This document shows, in pieces, positions 47,801-59,328 of a stretch of 64,000 bases of DNA. Source of the DNA: Stenogyne calaminthoides (taxonomy: Eukaryota > Streptophyta > Magnoliopsida > Lamiales > Lamiaceae); the NCBI GenBank assembly GCA_037126765.1, contig JBBCBC010000012.1, positions 1,426,001-1,490,000 on the forward strand, in the 5' to 3' direction. Both the position numbers and the translations under genes were made by a program. The notes below the pieces were generated by a model. That model was not told where the DNA came from. It searched no databases and saw only the letters and a list, made by a program, of their open reading frames with translations. Every line of letters begins with the position of its first letter. Within the stretch, counting starts at the first letter, position 1.

Positions 47801-49960
47801 CTAAGAAGCTGGAGCTTGACCATTAGGGAGTGGAGCAGTCGATGTTACCTCCGTCTCCTGGAGCTGGGTAGAAGTGAAAAGGTCAGAAAGAGCTGTCCCC
47901 GGTGCTGGCACTTGAGAAGTGGTCACCTTGATTGGGATGCTCAAAGTCCTTTCAGAGCAGGAAGCAGAAACTGACTGTAGAGGACAAAGGGGAATGCGAC
48001 AGGGAGTTAAATCCTCTAGCCCTCGTATCTTTTGTTGGAGCTTCTGTACCTCATCACTGATAAGGGGTAACCACCACTTTTCCTTAATGTCTCCCTCAGT
48101 ATTACCTTTGAAGAAGCTTGGAGGATCCACTGCTTGCAAGGCCTTCTGTTTATCATAGGCCCCTGCAAACTCAGGAGATTCCCTCTGGGCTACCGCCGCA
48201 TCGAAACCACTGTGAAAGAAATATTTGACATATGGCACCATATCAGATAGATAGCTGGCATGTTGCTGGTATTTTTCGATCAAGATCTTCTGGAGGGAGT
48301 TGAGAAATTGCTGACCAGCTTCAGCCTCGAACAAATTATTCAAACACATTTGAACCTCCAGGGCTTGAGCTTTCTTGGTTATTGTGGCCTCTAAAGAAAG
48401 TCGGGACGATAGCTGAGCTTGGGCACCTTTTAAAGAATCTTTCGCTGCGGTCAAATCCATCTCCAAAGCAGTGTTGTGGATATCCAACCTCTAAACAGTG
48501 GCCTCCAGCTTACGGATCTGAGCTTGAGCGACCGAGTACTTCTTCTTTTCAGAAGATAAAGAATCTTCCAAGGAATTCACTTGAGCTGAGAGTTGAGCTC
48601 CCTCATAGCTGGATAAATTGGAAAGCAGTACCCCTAGCTGCACAGTATGAGAAATAAATATATTTTTGATAAGTCGAATAATTGTAAAAAATGAAGGCAT
48701 AGGATAGGTTGAAATGCCCAACCTGGGCATAGTAATCGGAGATTAACCATTGCTTCTCTTATCCGCTTAGGCATTGCAACCTGGTAGCCTCTTCTGAAGA
48801 AAGAGGTCTGCCAAAATAACGGATGCTTGGGGGAGTTGGGAGGGGATCCTCATCGATTTTGATAGGGGAAGTGGAAACTCCCGCTGATTGGCGGGTATGA
48901 TATTTGTAGCGTACTTCTATTTCAGGTTGAGAGCTCGAACAGGGTACACCTTTACCCTTCAGATTCTTAGACTTCTTTGAGGCACCGCTATGAACGGGCA
49001 CGGATTCGCTGGTTTCAAAGTCGGGTTGAGTGGCACTATGAGCAGGGATATTCCCGAGAATAGCTTTGGAAGTCTCCTTGGTGGCGGTACTCTCGGGGGC
49101 ACTTCCCTAGGTTTGGTCGGCAGGACTAGATGATTCCTCTGCAAGCTTATTCTTCCACAACATCTCTGCAGAGGCATATAAGACCTGTGTAAGCCATAAA
49201 ATTCATGGATACGAAAATACAATAGTAGAGTGATACGAGTGAAAGATTACCATCCGAGGGCCTTAAGGGGACTGTGATGGGGTAGAATCCAAAGTACGAA
49301 AGTATGCGGGGATTTGAACACAAATTCGGAAGGGAAAAGGGCTTCTTAATGGCTCGGATATTGAGATCATTCACAATCTCCAGAATAGGGGGAGGAAGTG
49401 GATAATGCGGAGCAGAAGTCCGCGGGTTTTTATAAATCCAGGTTTGATTTGAAAAACCCCAAGGAGTATCAAGGGTTACGAAGAACCAGAGGTTGACCCA
49501 ATCTCTATTCACATTAGCGACTTTACCCAAGAGCTTACACTCGTTGGGGAAACGACCACACACATAAAAAAACCCACCAATAGTTTTACAGGTATACTCA
49601 GAGCAGAACATCTGGGCAGTGGGCTCTCCCCCATTACCCTTCAATAACATAAAAAAAGAAAGCATCAATCTAATGGCGTTGGGAGCAAACTGGTTTAAAG
49701 GGATCTGAAAAAGGTCAGAAATCTCGCACAGAATTGAAGGAATGGGAAAGTGAAGCCCAGCTTCTAGATGGGCATGCCAAAAAGCGAGGGTTTTTGAGCA
49801 ACTAGGGTTTGAAGGAGGGCGATTAGGCCTTTCCCCTGCCTGGGGGAGTCAGATATCGTACGAGGGAGGGATGAGCTGATCATCTCGATAGTCGGAGAGG
49901 GTTTGGGGACCTAACTCGGAATCAGACCTAGGGTTCGACATAATTTTCTAAAAACACCAC
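47801..49960 (-). pseudogene. antisense ORF region of the gypsy element
   Basis: On the minus strand, from near 49940 downward, broken frames read MSNPRSDSELGPQTLSDY, GERPNRPPSNPSC, LHFPIPSILCEISDLFQIPL and FAPNAIRLMLSFFMLLKGN. This resembles the domain called putative gypsy-type transposon protein (Pfam Transposase_28) as I remember it. Downstream pieces (49222-48959, 49001-48759, 48730-48491, 48487-47801) are Ser/Gln/Leu-rich with coiled-coil character (LSAQVNSLEDSLSSEKKKYS). Frameshifts and stops break the chain. Tat elements are known to carry such an extra ORF in antisense; its function is unknown. Confidence 0.7.
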
Positions 49961-50311
49961 TACAAGGTAGGGTGGAGTGGGAGATATAACTGGAAACTCA
50001 GAAGATGTAGTGGAATGCCCCAAAGAAGAAGTTGGTCGAAAGAGAGCGACGAAAGGCAAAAGACGATGATGGGAAAGAGTGTTGAGAAAGAAGTGAAAAG
50101 AGAAGATCCAGAGCCATTAATTGGGGAGACTAGACGGCGACCTAGTGGGCCCCTAGCTTCTTGGGAACCAAAGGGTTACATATTCGAAAAGCCTGCCCAA
50201 TTGGGAAGGCGGGATAATTGTCAGGGGGGACAAATAGCCTCCCTCGAGGGGAGTAACTATGAGAAGAAGCCCCAGGAGTACGATTTACTCTCAAGAGTAG
50301 AATCACTTCTT

Positions 50312-50330
50312 GAGAGTAAGGGGGAGTAGT
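50312..50330 (+). other. polypurine tract of the gypsy element
   Basis: GAGAGTAAGGGGGAGTAGT lies directly before the 3' LTR, the expected position of the plus-strand primer. Confidence 0.85.
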
Positions 50331-51284
50331 TGATGGGGAATATTTATGTCGTCCAACGGGAAAGAGCTATGTGGAGGTTTGACTACATATTAGAAGAATT
50401 AAAGAGTGGTCGCATGGGCTGAAGAGATAAAGAGATGAGTTGGGCTTGGAAGAGATGCCCAAGACTTTGATATCCGAGCAGACTGGAGAGGCCCTGAACT
50501 AAGGGGCCTGGAGGAAAACAAGGCCCAATAAAGGGAAGCAAGCTGAGAAGATGGGCCCAGGAGGATAACCTAGGCCCTAGAGACTAAGGATTTAGGGAGC
50601 TGGGCCGAACTGGACTGTTAAATCTAAGAAGATTGGACCCAAGGAAGTCGAACCCAAGACTGTGGACCTCGGTCCGAAAGATGCCTTAGTGGGCTTAAGG
50701 AGTAATAGCCCATGGAAGGAGAGATTAATCAAGACCGTTGAAAGAGAGGATATCAAAGGTGGGAGAGTCCTAGTTCGCGTGAATAAGGTAGCGAATTCAG
50801 GGAGTTAGTTCCGATATTCAGGGGATCCGGGTACAGGATGTTGGAGGTTGCGAAATAAGTGGAACTGGAGGAATTATGATCTAAGACTTGTTTCAACGAC
50901 CCGAAAAATGGAGAAAAGAACATGGGAACGTGGGCTAACTCCAAAGGGAATGGAGATTAAGGCAAACCCACGATCTAAACATGGGGAGGGGGGGGGGGAA
51001 TAGAAAAGACTCCGACTTGAGGGATTTAAATATCCCTTCCAGGTAGCACAAAACACACAAGCACATATTTTACCTAAGTTCGAGTTTTTATATGATTATT
51101 TAGATTTGGATTTTTACTGACTTGAGCGTCGGAGAGCCCGCGCTGGGACCCCCCCGGCGTGTTCATTTCAGGTGATTACGTGGCGTTGGAGATTTTTCTA
51201 TGGTCAAAGCTTGAGGTCTTGCAAGATTCAATACGTGGACTCCCGTTGAATTTAGGTCATATTTCAACCATCTTTTCCACACCA
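50331..51284 (+). repeat. 3' LTR of the gypsy element
   Basis: 954 bp, TGATGGGGAA...TTCCACACCA, near-identical to 38071-39027. Differences include a longer G-run near 50989-50998 and a short deletion near 51100. Confidence 0.95.
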
Positions 51285-51489
51285 CTAGCAAAATTGTTAA
51301 ATTATCATTTCAACAAGTATACCAACTCTATCCTTCAATAATGTAGCCAACACACAACTAACACATCTTTCCAGAACCACGTACACTGAAAGCTTCACAT
51401 TCACAGATACCTCCGAATAGAAAAAATTAGGGCACAAAAAGTAAAACATAAAAGTGAAAAAAGAAAATAAAAATGGTGAAGATGTCAAA

Positions 51490-52080
51490 TTAAAAGCAAC
51501 ATTTGATCGCCTCCGCCAATAGAAATCCAGAAAAATAAAATAGAATTCAACCAACAATCAAATCCAAACATGCAACCACACAAACAAACGAATCAAAAAA
51601 AAGAAAACCAAAAAAATAAACCTCAGATCCGCAGTGGTTGTACCTTATAGAATCGCTGCCGTCGTCACTCCACGTGCCACCACAGCCAAGAATCGACCAA
51701 GAAATCGCCAAAATAAAGCCCAAAATCGGCCACCACCGCGCTACCATCAGCCTACAAACACCGCGAGCCGCGACCGCCATCCCCCCGTCACCCAACTCGC
51801 GGAAAACCAGATCCACTCGCTCGGCTACCCCTCGTGAAAACCCACAGACCGCCTTCGATCCCTCGCAAAACCACCGACCTCGACACCACCCAACTTCGAC
51901 AACTCCACCCCCTCGTGAAACCAGCGCGTCGGACGCCGCCCAAGATCCCGTCGCGAATTAGAGAGAGAGAGTGGTCGTGAGAATTTTGAGAGTGAGAAAT
52001 GAGAGACAGTGAGAGGTGTCTGATTTGTGGGGAATTAGGATTGGTTTTTGAGTTGTGGACCCAACTTGTGTCATTGTACT
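51490..52080 (-). other. GC-rich gene-like 5' segment without identified product
   Basis: On the minus strand a CT-rich leader-like stretch (52020-51960) runs into GC-rich sequence (51960-51640) ending in a possible GT donor near 51626 (CGGATCTGAG then GTTTAT). The rise in GC and leader/donor layout resemble the first exon of a plant gene. No reading frame matches a family I know. It lies inside the putative TIR element, so a captured gene fragment is one explanation. Confidence 0.4.
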
Positions 52081-52180
52081 ATTGTAATAAAAATTTAAAA
52101 TAAGAGTAAAAATGTCTCATTTTGTACCTTAGAATCACTATCTTTTTCTTTTGTATTTTAGAGTACTTTTGACTCAAAAT

Positions 52181-53387
52181 TTGTATATAAGAGTCTTTAT
52201 TTCCATATACATATATATTCCACACAACTTGACTTAATTACATTACTAGGATTTTGTATAAAATACTTATCGGTACTTATAAATTGTGTTAAAATTGACT
52301 CTATAAAAATTCAAAGATAAATAAATCCATAAGTTCTGACATTATTGGATTGAATTTTGGTCATTTTGCCTTTTAGAAAGTGGTTGTCGTGTTGTAATAC
52401 ACTAGCTAGCTCTACCTTGTCCTAATTTACAAAGGCATACATATTTTATACAAGTTCTTCCCTGTGGTCCATAACATGAAAAACTTTGCCCAACAATGGG
52501 AAAACTTGATGTTCATCATATTATCATATTGCAATCTCACCTAATGCCTTGTTTGGTTTGAACTTTGGACTAAAATAGAATACATGTACAAGTTGGCCAC
52601 AGAGCAATTATGTCTTATCCAGAGGGAAAAAAAAAATCTAACTCTGTTTTCGATTTAACCTTTTTTTTCAAATCATTATTAAAAGAGTAAATTCATTATG
52701 AACTAAATTAGCTTGAACTTCTTTTTTTTTTAAAGTAAAATTTAAATATACAAAATTTATAATATAATTTAACATACGAAATATAACGTTTCAAAAAATA
52801 TTCAATTTATAAGTTATTTTTCTTAATATTATAAAAATATTACATTTTACATTTTAAAATGTACAATCAAGTTCACCTTAAAAACCTTATATGTTAAAAT
52901 GTATAATCAAGTTCACATGTGAATAGTATGAAATTCATTTGTAGGACTCATTTCCGTAATTAGTAAACAAAGAAATGAATTAAGAAGCAAAAATAATATA
53001 TTACTATATGTGTACACAAAAAATATACAATTACAAGAGTCAAAAAATTTAACTAAGAGGTTCTTACTTGGTTGGTGGGTGTGGAAATTTATTCCACCTA
53101 CCCTCCATTACTTCATCATAATCATGTATACACTATACTTACCAACTAATTAAGCATAAAAAACCCTAACCATATTACTGATGCAAACATGGTTCTTGGT
53201 GACATCAACATCACCTTATCTATATAAACTAATTAAATTAAAAAAATATCTAGAAAAATATCTGAAATTTCCTCCAAAGTGGTAGTGGGCTGGTGGTGGG
53301 CCATCCATCTTTTACACTGTAGCCTGTAGGGTTGTAGGTGAAGCTTCTCCAATAATTTAATTAAACAAAATAAAAATCAACAGCCAA
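52181..53387. other. 3' intergenic region of the RBOH gene
   Basis: AT-rich with no exon seen. Bases 52850-52920 contain a short direct repeat (AAAATGTATAATCAAGTTCAC / AAAATGTACAATCAAGTTCACC). The right end should hold the RBOH 3' UTR. Confidence 0.45.
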
Positions 53388-56300
53388 TCAAAAGTTCTCT
53401 TTATGGAACTCAAATTTGGTATTGGTCTTGTGTGAAAAATCTGATGCCAGCTGCCTTAACTCTTTCACTGGTGGTGGGGCCCCACAGTAGAACACTCCTG
53501 CAAATATTATTGTTGTTAAATTTTGGCCCCTAATGTTATGGTGAGGTTCAAATAGACCCCTCAACTATTTTTTGTACTTTTGAATTCTTTTCCTTTTCAA
53601 AATGTACAAACTATAACTTAAGAGTTGTTTGAGTGCTAAAAGTGACCAAATTAACAAGAGAAGATTTCTTACCAACTCTTGAATTAGGATGATTGAGGGC
53701 AATTCGTTTGTAGACGGTACGCCAGTTAGGCTTGGCGAAATGGGACTTTACGCGTGTTCCTGAGACGACGTCAACTCCATTTTTGGCGTGGTTGATAGAT
53801 TGAAGCATAGTGATGAGAGCGGAACGAGCATCCCCTTCCTCGTACACGCTCGTGCAATAATTGTGCATTTCTATCACGCCCTTGTGATCCGTCTCAGCAA
53901 CCTCGTTCATCACACCTTTGAACCAATCGAAAGAACCTTGTTCTCTCGTCACCCAATAGAAGTAGGCCCTACTTGTCTTGAAACCGTTGCTTTGTCTCCC
54001 ATTCACCGACTTTTGTTCTCCGTTTCCATCCTCCAACGCGTTCGTTTCTTCCTCCATCGCTTTGATGTTGTTCATTATGTCCTTCACGACGCTAATCATA
54101 GGGGTCGCGCCTATCCCCAGCCCCACTAGCAACACGACGTCGTATTTTTTGTAGTCTTGCGTTGGTGCTCCGTATGGACCGTCGATCAACACTCTCGGAA
54201 AGCTACAAAGGTTGCATAATTAATATAATTAACCACAATATTTTTTATGATCATTCATTCATACTATAAAAAAAATTAAAAGTACTCACTTGGGATTATT
54301 CTCGCCTTGCAAACAATCGGCCCTAAGGAGCCCACTCTTTCCGTTGGGTGGAGGCTGACAAACCTACCAACGACCAAAACAAAAGTTCCAACATTTAGCA
54401 ACGACTCGAATAATATACGCTACGTGCATTAAATGACATCATTTACAGCAGTAATGTTATATATTTTTTATTAAATGAGATTTGATTACCTCTGAGAAAA
54501 CAGATTTAAGTTGTCTAGTCCAGTCACCAAGAGTCCTTATGTGAACACTAACATAATCATCCATGGGTGCTGATGTAATTGAAAATGGATGCCTGCAACA
54601 AGTATCATTTCATCAATCCATGTATCATATCACTATGCCAAGTTCGCTGATAGACAACGTTGGAACGAAAAAAGGGTTACAAACGTACCATTCGAATGGA
54701 GAAACAGCTGCACAATTAACAAACATGTATTGTCCACTTTTGTATTTGAATCCTTGGGGTTTTGACATGTGAAGTGTAAGCACATTTCCTGGGTAAACAG
54801 CCACCTTCATGTCCAATTTGCAAACAAAAACAACAATTAGTTATTAATTAATTATGATCAATCGCGATAATTATCTTCAGATGTGATATTTTAACGTACC
54901 TTTAAGATCTTTACGGCCTTAATGCTCGATCGAAATGCTCTGATCAATCTTTCACCAGCATAGAGCGCGACTGGAACCGACAAATACATCCATGTCTGAA
55001 GTAATTTCATTAAAAATCAGAATTGCAATTCTGTTATAATTGTACGTACTCTGTGACAGTGTACAAATATTTTATTAAGAGATGGGGGTAATTACCGTTT
55101 TCTTGTACCAATCATGGGTCAAATAGAGCTTGATTCCATGAATAATGAGGGCAGCATAGACAATTACAAAAAGGTGGTGTGAGTACCAAAAGGCATTGAA
55201 GCCTGTGAGTTTGTTCAATGGCTTTGGTAGGTTTATTCTGTTCCTTCTAAACCATGGGGAAGCAAGTGTGAAAGCTATTGCCATTAGAACCACCATTATA
55301 ACCCCTGTCACCCCTTCCCATCCTTTCACAAACCACCAATAGCTCGACGGTTGATCTTCCCCGAAGAAATCCTCCAACGGCTCGTACTCCTCAGGGGTCG
55401 CGTGTAGCAGACGGGGGAAATCGCACGCTAAATGGCTAATCCCGTGTGTTCCTACTCCTAACGCGATCGCAATTGCAATCACCTTGTGGAAATTGAGATT
55501 GTCGTCGAATGGAACAGCGACGCCTAGCTTGGTCTTGTTCCGTAGCCAGGTGATGGTGTTCCGACAGACGGGGAGCAAAATGAGAGCCATGTTGAGCTTC
55601 AGCGTCTCGGCTGCGCCCTTGGCCATACACACACAATGCCCCATCACTTGAAATACTTCTCTATTCTTGTATTGAATGTATTTGTAAGTGAAAAGCCCAG
55701 CCATTACTCCAATCCACAATGCCATCACCCAAACTCTTTGCCAATTGTCTAGTAAAAAGTAATGAAACTCTCTGTACTTTCTCTTTACAAAATGATCCTG
55801 TCTTGGCTTCAGCCTCTCACTCAACATTTTGCTCAAATTACGACTCTCCCCCCCTCTCACCGATTGGCTCGGCCCCTGTAGTAGTAGCATCTCCAGGTTT
55901 TCTACCTGTAAGTTTCAATATTAACCAAAACAGTATCAGTTGCTTCATTCAAAAGTATTACTTCTTTGAATTCATATAAAAATGTATATTTTATACCATA
56001 ATGTATCCAAGCTCGTTAGGATCCAATTCCTCCATGATTAGTCTTGCATATTCATCTGCTTGCTTTTGAATATTCGACAGCTTGTTGGCAGAAGCACTTA
56101 ACGTAATAATCTGCAAATTAATGAAATAATCACCTTTGATTAATTCGTGCGTGCATACTCGGTCGTAGAATATTTCCAAGGACAAACTAGTTCATCATTT
56201 GACTTGTCGTGCATGGAAGTTGAAACACGGAATTTACAATAATTAAATTAATTAATTAATAAGTAGTTTAATAATTCAAATAAATAAATATTTGAATAAA

Positions 56301-57700
56301 CAATAATAGTCGTACCTCCCTGACTTCCTCCTCTGCTATTCTACCATCAGCGTCTTTATCAACCCTGTGTTGACCAAATTAATGATTTTAAGAATTCATA
56401 AAGCCAAACTAATTAATGATACGTGATGGTTACATACTATAAAAATTTAATTAATTCAAGATTCTTTTTGTTCTTACATGTCAAAGAAAGTTTGAAGACG
56501 AGAATCGAAACTCTGATCGGCGATTTGGTCCCAGAACTCCTTCAACTGTGCTTTATTAACGATGCCGCCGGTGATGTTCCTCCGCCGTGCAAGCGAATCG
56601 AAAAGCTCGCCGGCGAATTCCTTAGACTCCTTGTTCATACCTGAAAATTACATTATTAATTATTAATTAATGAACTTGAATTCGAGCTTAACTGAAAATT
56701 ACAATTGGTTTGATTCTCATCCAATTTTTGCTAAAAAAATAGAAATTATGTCGTATGCAATGCATGGCCTTTTAGGACCATAATTGCAACAATCGGTAAA
56801 GTATAAGACCAAATTGAAAATTCCAAAACTTTTACGACATTTTGCAAAAAAGTCTCTAACTTACCAATTGGATCAATTTTCATTCCATTTTCATTGGAAA
56901 ATAAAAAACAACATCCTTTGATATCACCGAAATATAAAAAAGTTATCATCTCATTTAAAAAATGTGATATTATGGTTTATGATTTTCCAACAAAAATAGA
57001 ATCAAAATTGAAACAATTAGCAAATTATGAACAAAATTAAAAATCCAAAAATTTTCAGGACCATTTGCTAAAAAACTTCTAAATCGTGGTAGAAATTGAT
57101 TTTTTAAAATTTATATTTACCAATGCATTCACCGAACTGCGAGCGAGACAGCAACCCGTTAGTAGCCGCGGTCAAATCATCAAACCGCTTCTCCACCCCA
57201 GTCCATGCGGCGGCGCCGTCCGTCTTGCTAATAAACTTCAGCCCCTTGAGCGCGTGCGCGGCGGCGGATTTTGTCCGATCGAACCTCCCCGCCGGATGCG
57301 GGCGGCGATTGATGGACGCCAGCCTCTTGAGCTCCTGCGACACCTGGCGTATCCTAGAAGAAGCGTTTCTAACCACCGACGACCCGAAAGAAGACTTCTT
57401 CTCCAGCCCCCTGGCCAGAAACGCCAGCTCCGGGTCCTCCACCTCGCCGCCGCCGGCGGTCTTCACGCTGTGCACCGCCACCGAGTCCTCCCTCACGTCG
57501 AGAGTGATCTCGACATAGTCGTCCGCGGCCGCGACAGCGGACGACGAGTCGGGGATGGAAAAGCGCGCGCTTTTCTTACCCGTCCTCTTGTTCAGCGGCC
57601 CGCTCAGCGGACCGCTGTACGAGGATCTGTCGGTGGTGGCGCCTCCACCGCCGCCGATCTCGGTGTCGGAGTGGTAATGGTTACTCTCCGAGTTCTTCAT
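53388..57700 (-). CDS. RBOHD: respiratory burst oxidase homologue (NADPH oxidase, RBOHD/C-like)
   Basis: Eleven exons (57700-57121, 56640-56478, 56364-56316, 56110-55997, 55905-55096, 54995-54900, 54804-54689, 54592-54490, 54363-54290, 54202-53673, 53497-53388) join in frame into 914 residues. The plasma-membrane enzyme passes electrons from cytosolic NADPH through FAD and two haems to oxygen, producing apoplastic superoxide for immunity and signalling. Visible features: a cytosolic Ser-rich N-terminus (KSARFSIPD, DDYVEITLDVREDSVAVHSV), FDRTKSAAAHALKGLKFI, EF-hand DKDADGRIAEEE (from about 250), six hydrophobic segments with haem-ligand His residues (GTHGISHLACDFPR, FWYSHHLFVIVYAALIIHG), FAD motif HPFSITSAP (from 644), NADPH motif GLGIGATP (729-736) and the usual end FHKENF. 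The paralogue label D/C is by resemblance of the N-terminus and is tentative. No defects seen. Confidence 0.95.
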
Positions 57701-57825
57701 TTGGTTTTGATTAATTCTTCGGATGTGAAATGGGATGAAGAAATGGATGATTTTTGTGGTGGGGTGAGATATTTATTTTATTAAAATTGGGGGAAATGGA
57801 TATATGTGAAATGGAGTTTTTTTTT

Positions 57826-57840
57826 GTATATATATAAATT
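57826..57840 (-). promoter_or_regulatory. TATA box of the RBOH gene
   Basis: On the minus strand AATTTATATATATACAAA lies about 130-140 bp upstream of the start codon at 57700, a plausible core promoter with a leader of roughly 100 bases. Confidence 0.55.
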
Positions 57841-58734
57841 GAGGTCAATGTAGGAGAGAGGGATGGTTTGACCTGCGTTTGATTGCCCCTCACTAACACA
57901 CATGCTTTGAATATTACTACACACACGCGGTAGAAACTTCTTTCCGTTTTGCCGCCTTTTTATTTTATTAATTTCTTGTTAGGGAAGATGATATACTCCT
58001 ATTTTGAGTTTACACGTTTAAATCTGGTTTCAATCCATCAATCATGTATTGGAGTCCTACCAAACACCCCCTCCCCAAATTTACTTTGGATTCTCCATAT
58101 TTGAATTTTCTACTCTGATCATTTATGTGTTATTGAAAAGACGAGGTGGAATACTTCAACATATTACAGCATCGCAACTTATATTGAGAGATTGTGGGTT
58201 TAAGTTATTATTTGTCTAATTAAAATAAATATATTACTAAATACTCCCTCTACCCCAGATTATTAATAGATTAGTATAATTGTTTTATAAAGTGATACTC
58301 CATGTATGCCACATAAATTTATACACTGGATTGGACACACGAAAGTAGAAAATAAAATAATGAGTAGGCATTTGAGGGGTAATTTTATAAATCTCAATGA
58401 AAATAAAAATAAAAATAAATATCATGAATTCAAACTTCATTATATACATTTCAATGATTGATTACACCAAATAATGCAGGACTGTCTAGTGTGATTTACC
58501 TTGTGATTTATGAGTTATTATACGATGATATGATTTATCCAGTATGCATCATTGAAAGTCAGCTAGGATATGTTTGTTTCGAAATTTAGGTGAACTGGGG
58601 TCATGAATTCAAAATTCTATGCATTTAAAAGTTTTGGTAAAAAGTATGTGTTTTTTATTTTTAGATTTTGATTGGGAGAAATTTTACTTTATGTCAAATG
58701 AATGTTTAATAGCGATTATGTTGTATTATTATAT
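57841..58734. other. RBOH upstream region and dispersed repeat
   Basis: The first 300 bp likely hold RBOH promoter elements. A Stowaway-like end (ACTCCCTCTACCCCAGATTA) occurs near 58242 without a clear partner. Bases 58580-58734 match a repeat in PRA1 intron 2 (5850-5990), sharing GATTATGTTGTATTATTATA-type sequence. Confidence 0.45.
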
Positions 58735-59191
58735 TGATGGAATTGTGTAAAATAAAGAAGTTTGTTTTATCCCACATTGGATTGTATCAAAAGTTGGAAG
58801 ACTTCCTAATACTATAAGAAGTCCTATTCTGTCCCACATCGGATTGTGGAAAAAGGTGAAGGGCTTCCTAATGCTATTTAAGAAGTCCAGGTCTCTTTGA
58901 TACAAGTGAATCAGTCGGTTTCGATTTTGGGCTTATTAATTTAGGTCCAATCAGTTTGGTGCATCAGTTGGTTTCGGTTTTGGGCTTATTAATTTAGGCC
59001 CAGTCAGTTAGGGGTTATTATTTATATTCTCATTTGAGTTGTATATTGTTGTCGGTTCTGAATAATATACGAAATCCTCTCTTCTGCCCGTGGACGTAGC
59101 TAACAAATTGTTAGTGAACCACGTAAAATTTCGGTGTTGGTTTATTCGGTTTATTTATCATTTTTATACCTTTCTCGCATCAGTTATAACA
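58735..59191 (+). repeat. 5' LTR of the outer copia element
   Basis: The repeat starts near TGATGGAATTGTG (or TGGAATTGTG) and ends CAGTTATAACA. It contains two related promoter-proximal segments (GTCCCACATCGGATTGTGGA and ATCCCACATTGGATTGTATC) and a duplicated TTTTGGGCTTATTAATTTAG. The matching 3' LTR lies outside the window. Confidence 0.7.
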
Positions 59192-59193
59192 AA

Positions 59194-59208
59194 CTGGTAT
59201 CTAGAGCC
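59194..59208 (+). other. primer-binding site of the outer copia element
   Basis: CTGGTATCTAGAGCC follows the LTR closely. It is a one-base variant of TGGTATCAGAGCC, complementary to the 3' end of initiator methionine tRNA. Confidence 0.8.
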
Positions 59209-59239
59209 TTGTTGGGGGTTTCTGCAATTTGGCGAGAAA

Positions 59240-59328
59240 GATGACGGGTGGGATAAACGTGAAAATCGACAAGTTCACGGGGAAGAACAGTTTCAGTTTA
59301 TGGCAGATCAAGATGCGTGCCTTGTTGA
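59240..59328 (+). pseudogene. gag: copia gag N-terminus
   Basis: The frame starts MTGGINVKIDKFTGKNSF and continues SLWQIKMRALL, the usual N-terminal block of plant copia Gag. It is cut after about 29 codons by the non-autonomous LTR element. Confidence 0.85.

Larger units (their letters stand above)
38071..51284 (+). mobile_element. Ty3/gypsy retrotransposon, Tat-type, with nested solo LTR
   Basis: The element has paired LTRs of 957 and 954 bp (38071-39027, 50331-51284) that begin TGATGGGGAA and end TTCCACACCA and are nearly identical, implying a fairly young insertion. Between them, in order, are a primer-binding site, gag, protease, reverse transcriptase, RNase H, a second archaeal-type RNase H, integrase, a tandem repeat, antisense ORFs and a polypurine tract. 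The second RNase H and antisense 3' ORFs are features of the Tat group. Flanking pentamers TCAGC and CTAGC match at three of five positions. Pol contains several stops and frameshifts, so it is non-functional. Confidence 0.92.
37048..52180. mobile_element. possible large TIR element hosting the gypsy insertion
   Basis: The left segment 37048-37110 (GAACTCTAAGGTACATAACA, then GACTCTAAGGTACAAAAAAG) is an imperfect inverted copy of 52118-52180 (reversed: GTACTCTAAAATACAAAAGA, then GATTCTAAGGTACAAAATGA). Without the gypsy element the interval would be about 1.9 kb. Inside are tandem TGCACTT repeats on the left and a GC-rich gene-like piece on the right, which would fit a Mutator-like element with a captured fragment. 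No target duplication was found. Confidence 0.4.

Noticed and set aside
53788..54129. Plus-strand ORF across RBOH exon 10
   Set aside because: It overlaps the NADPH-binding region on the other strand and has no recognisable motif.
57086..57784. 232-residue plus-strand ORF over the RBOH first exon
   Set aside because: High GC in RBOH exon 1 opens the opposite frame; the minus frame carries conserved RBOH blocks and splices correctly.
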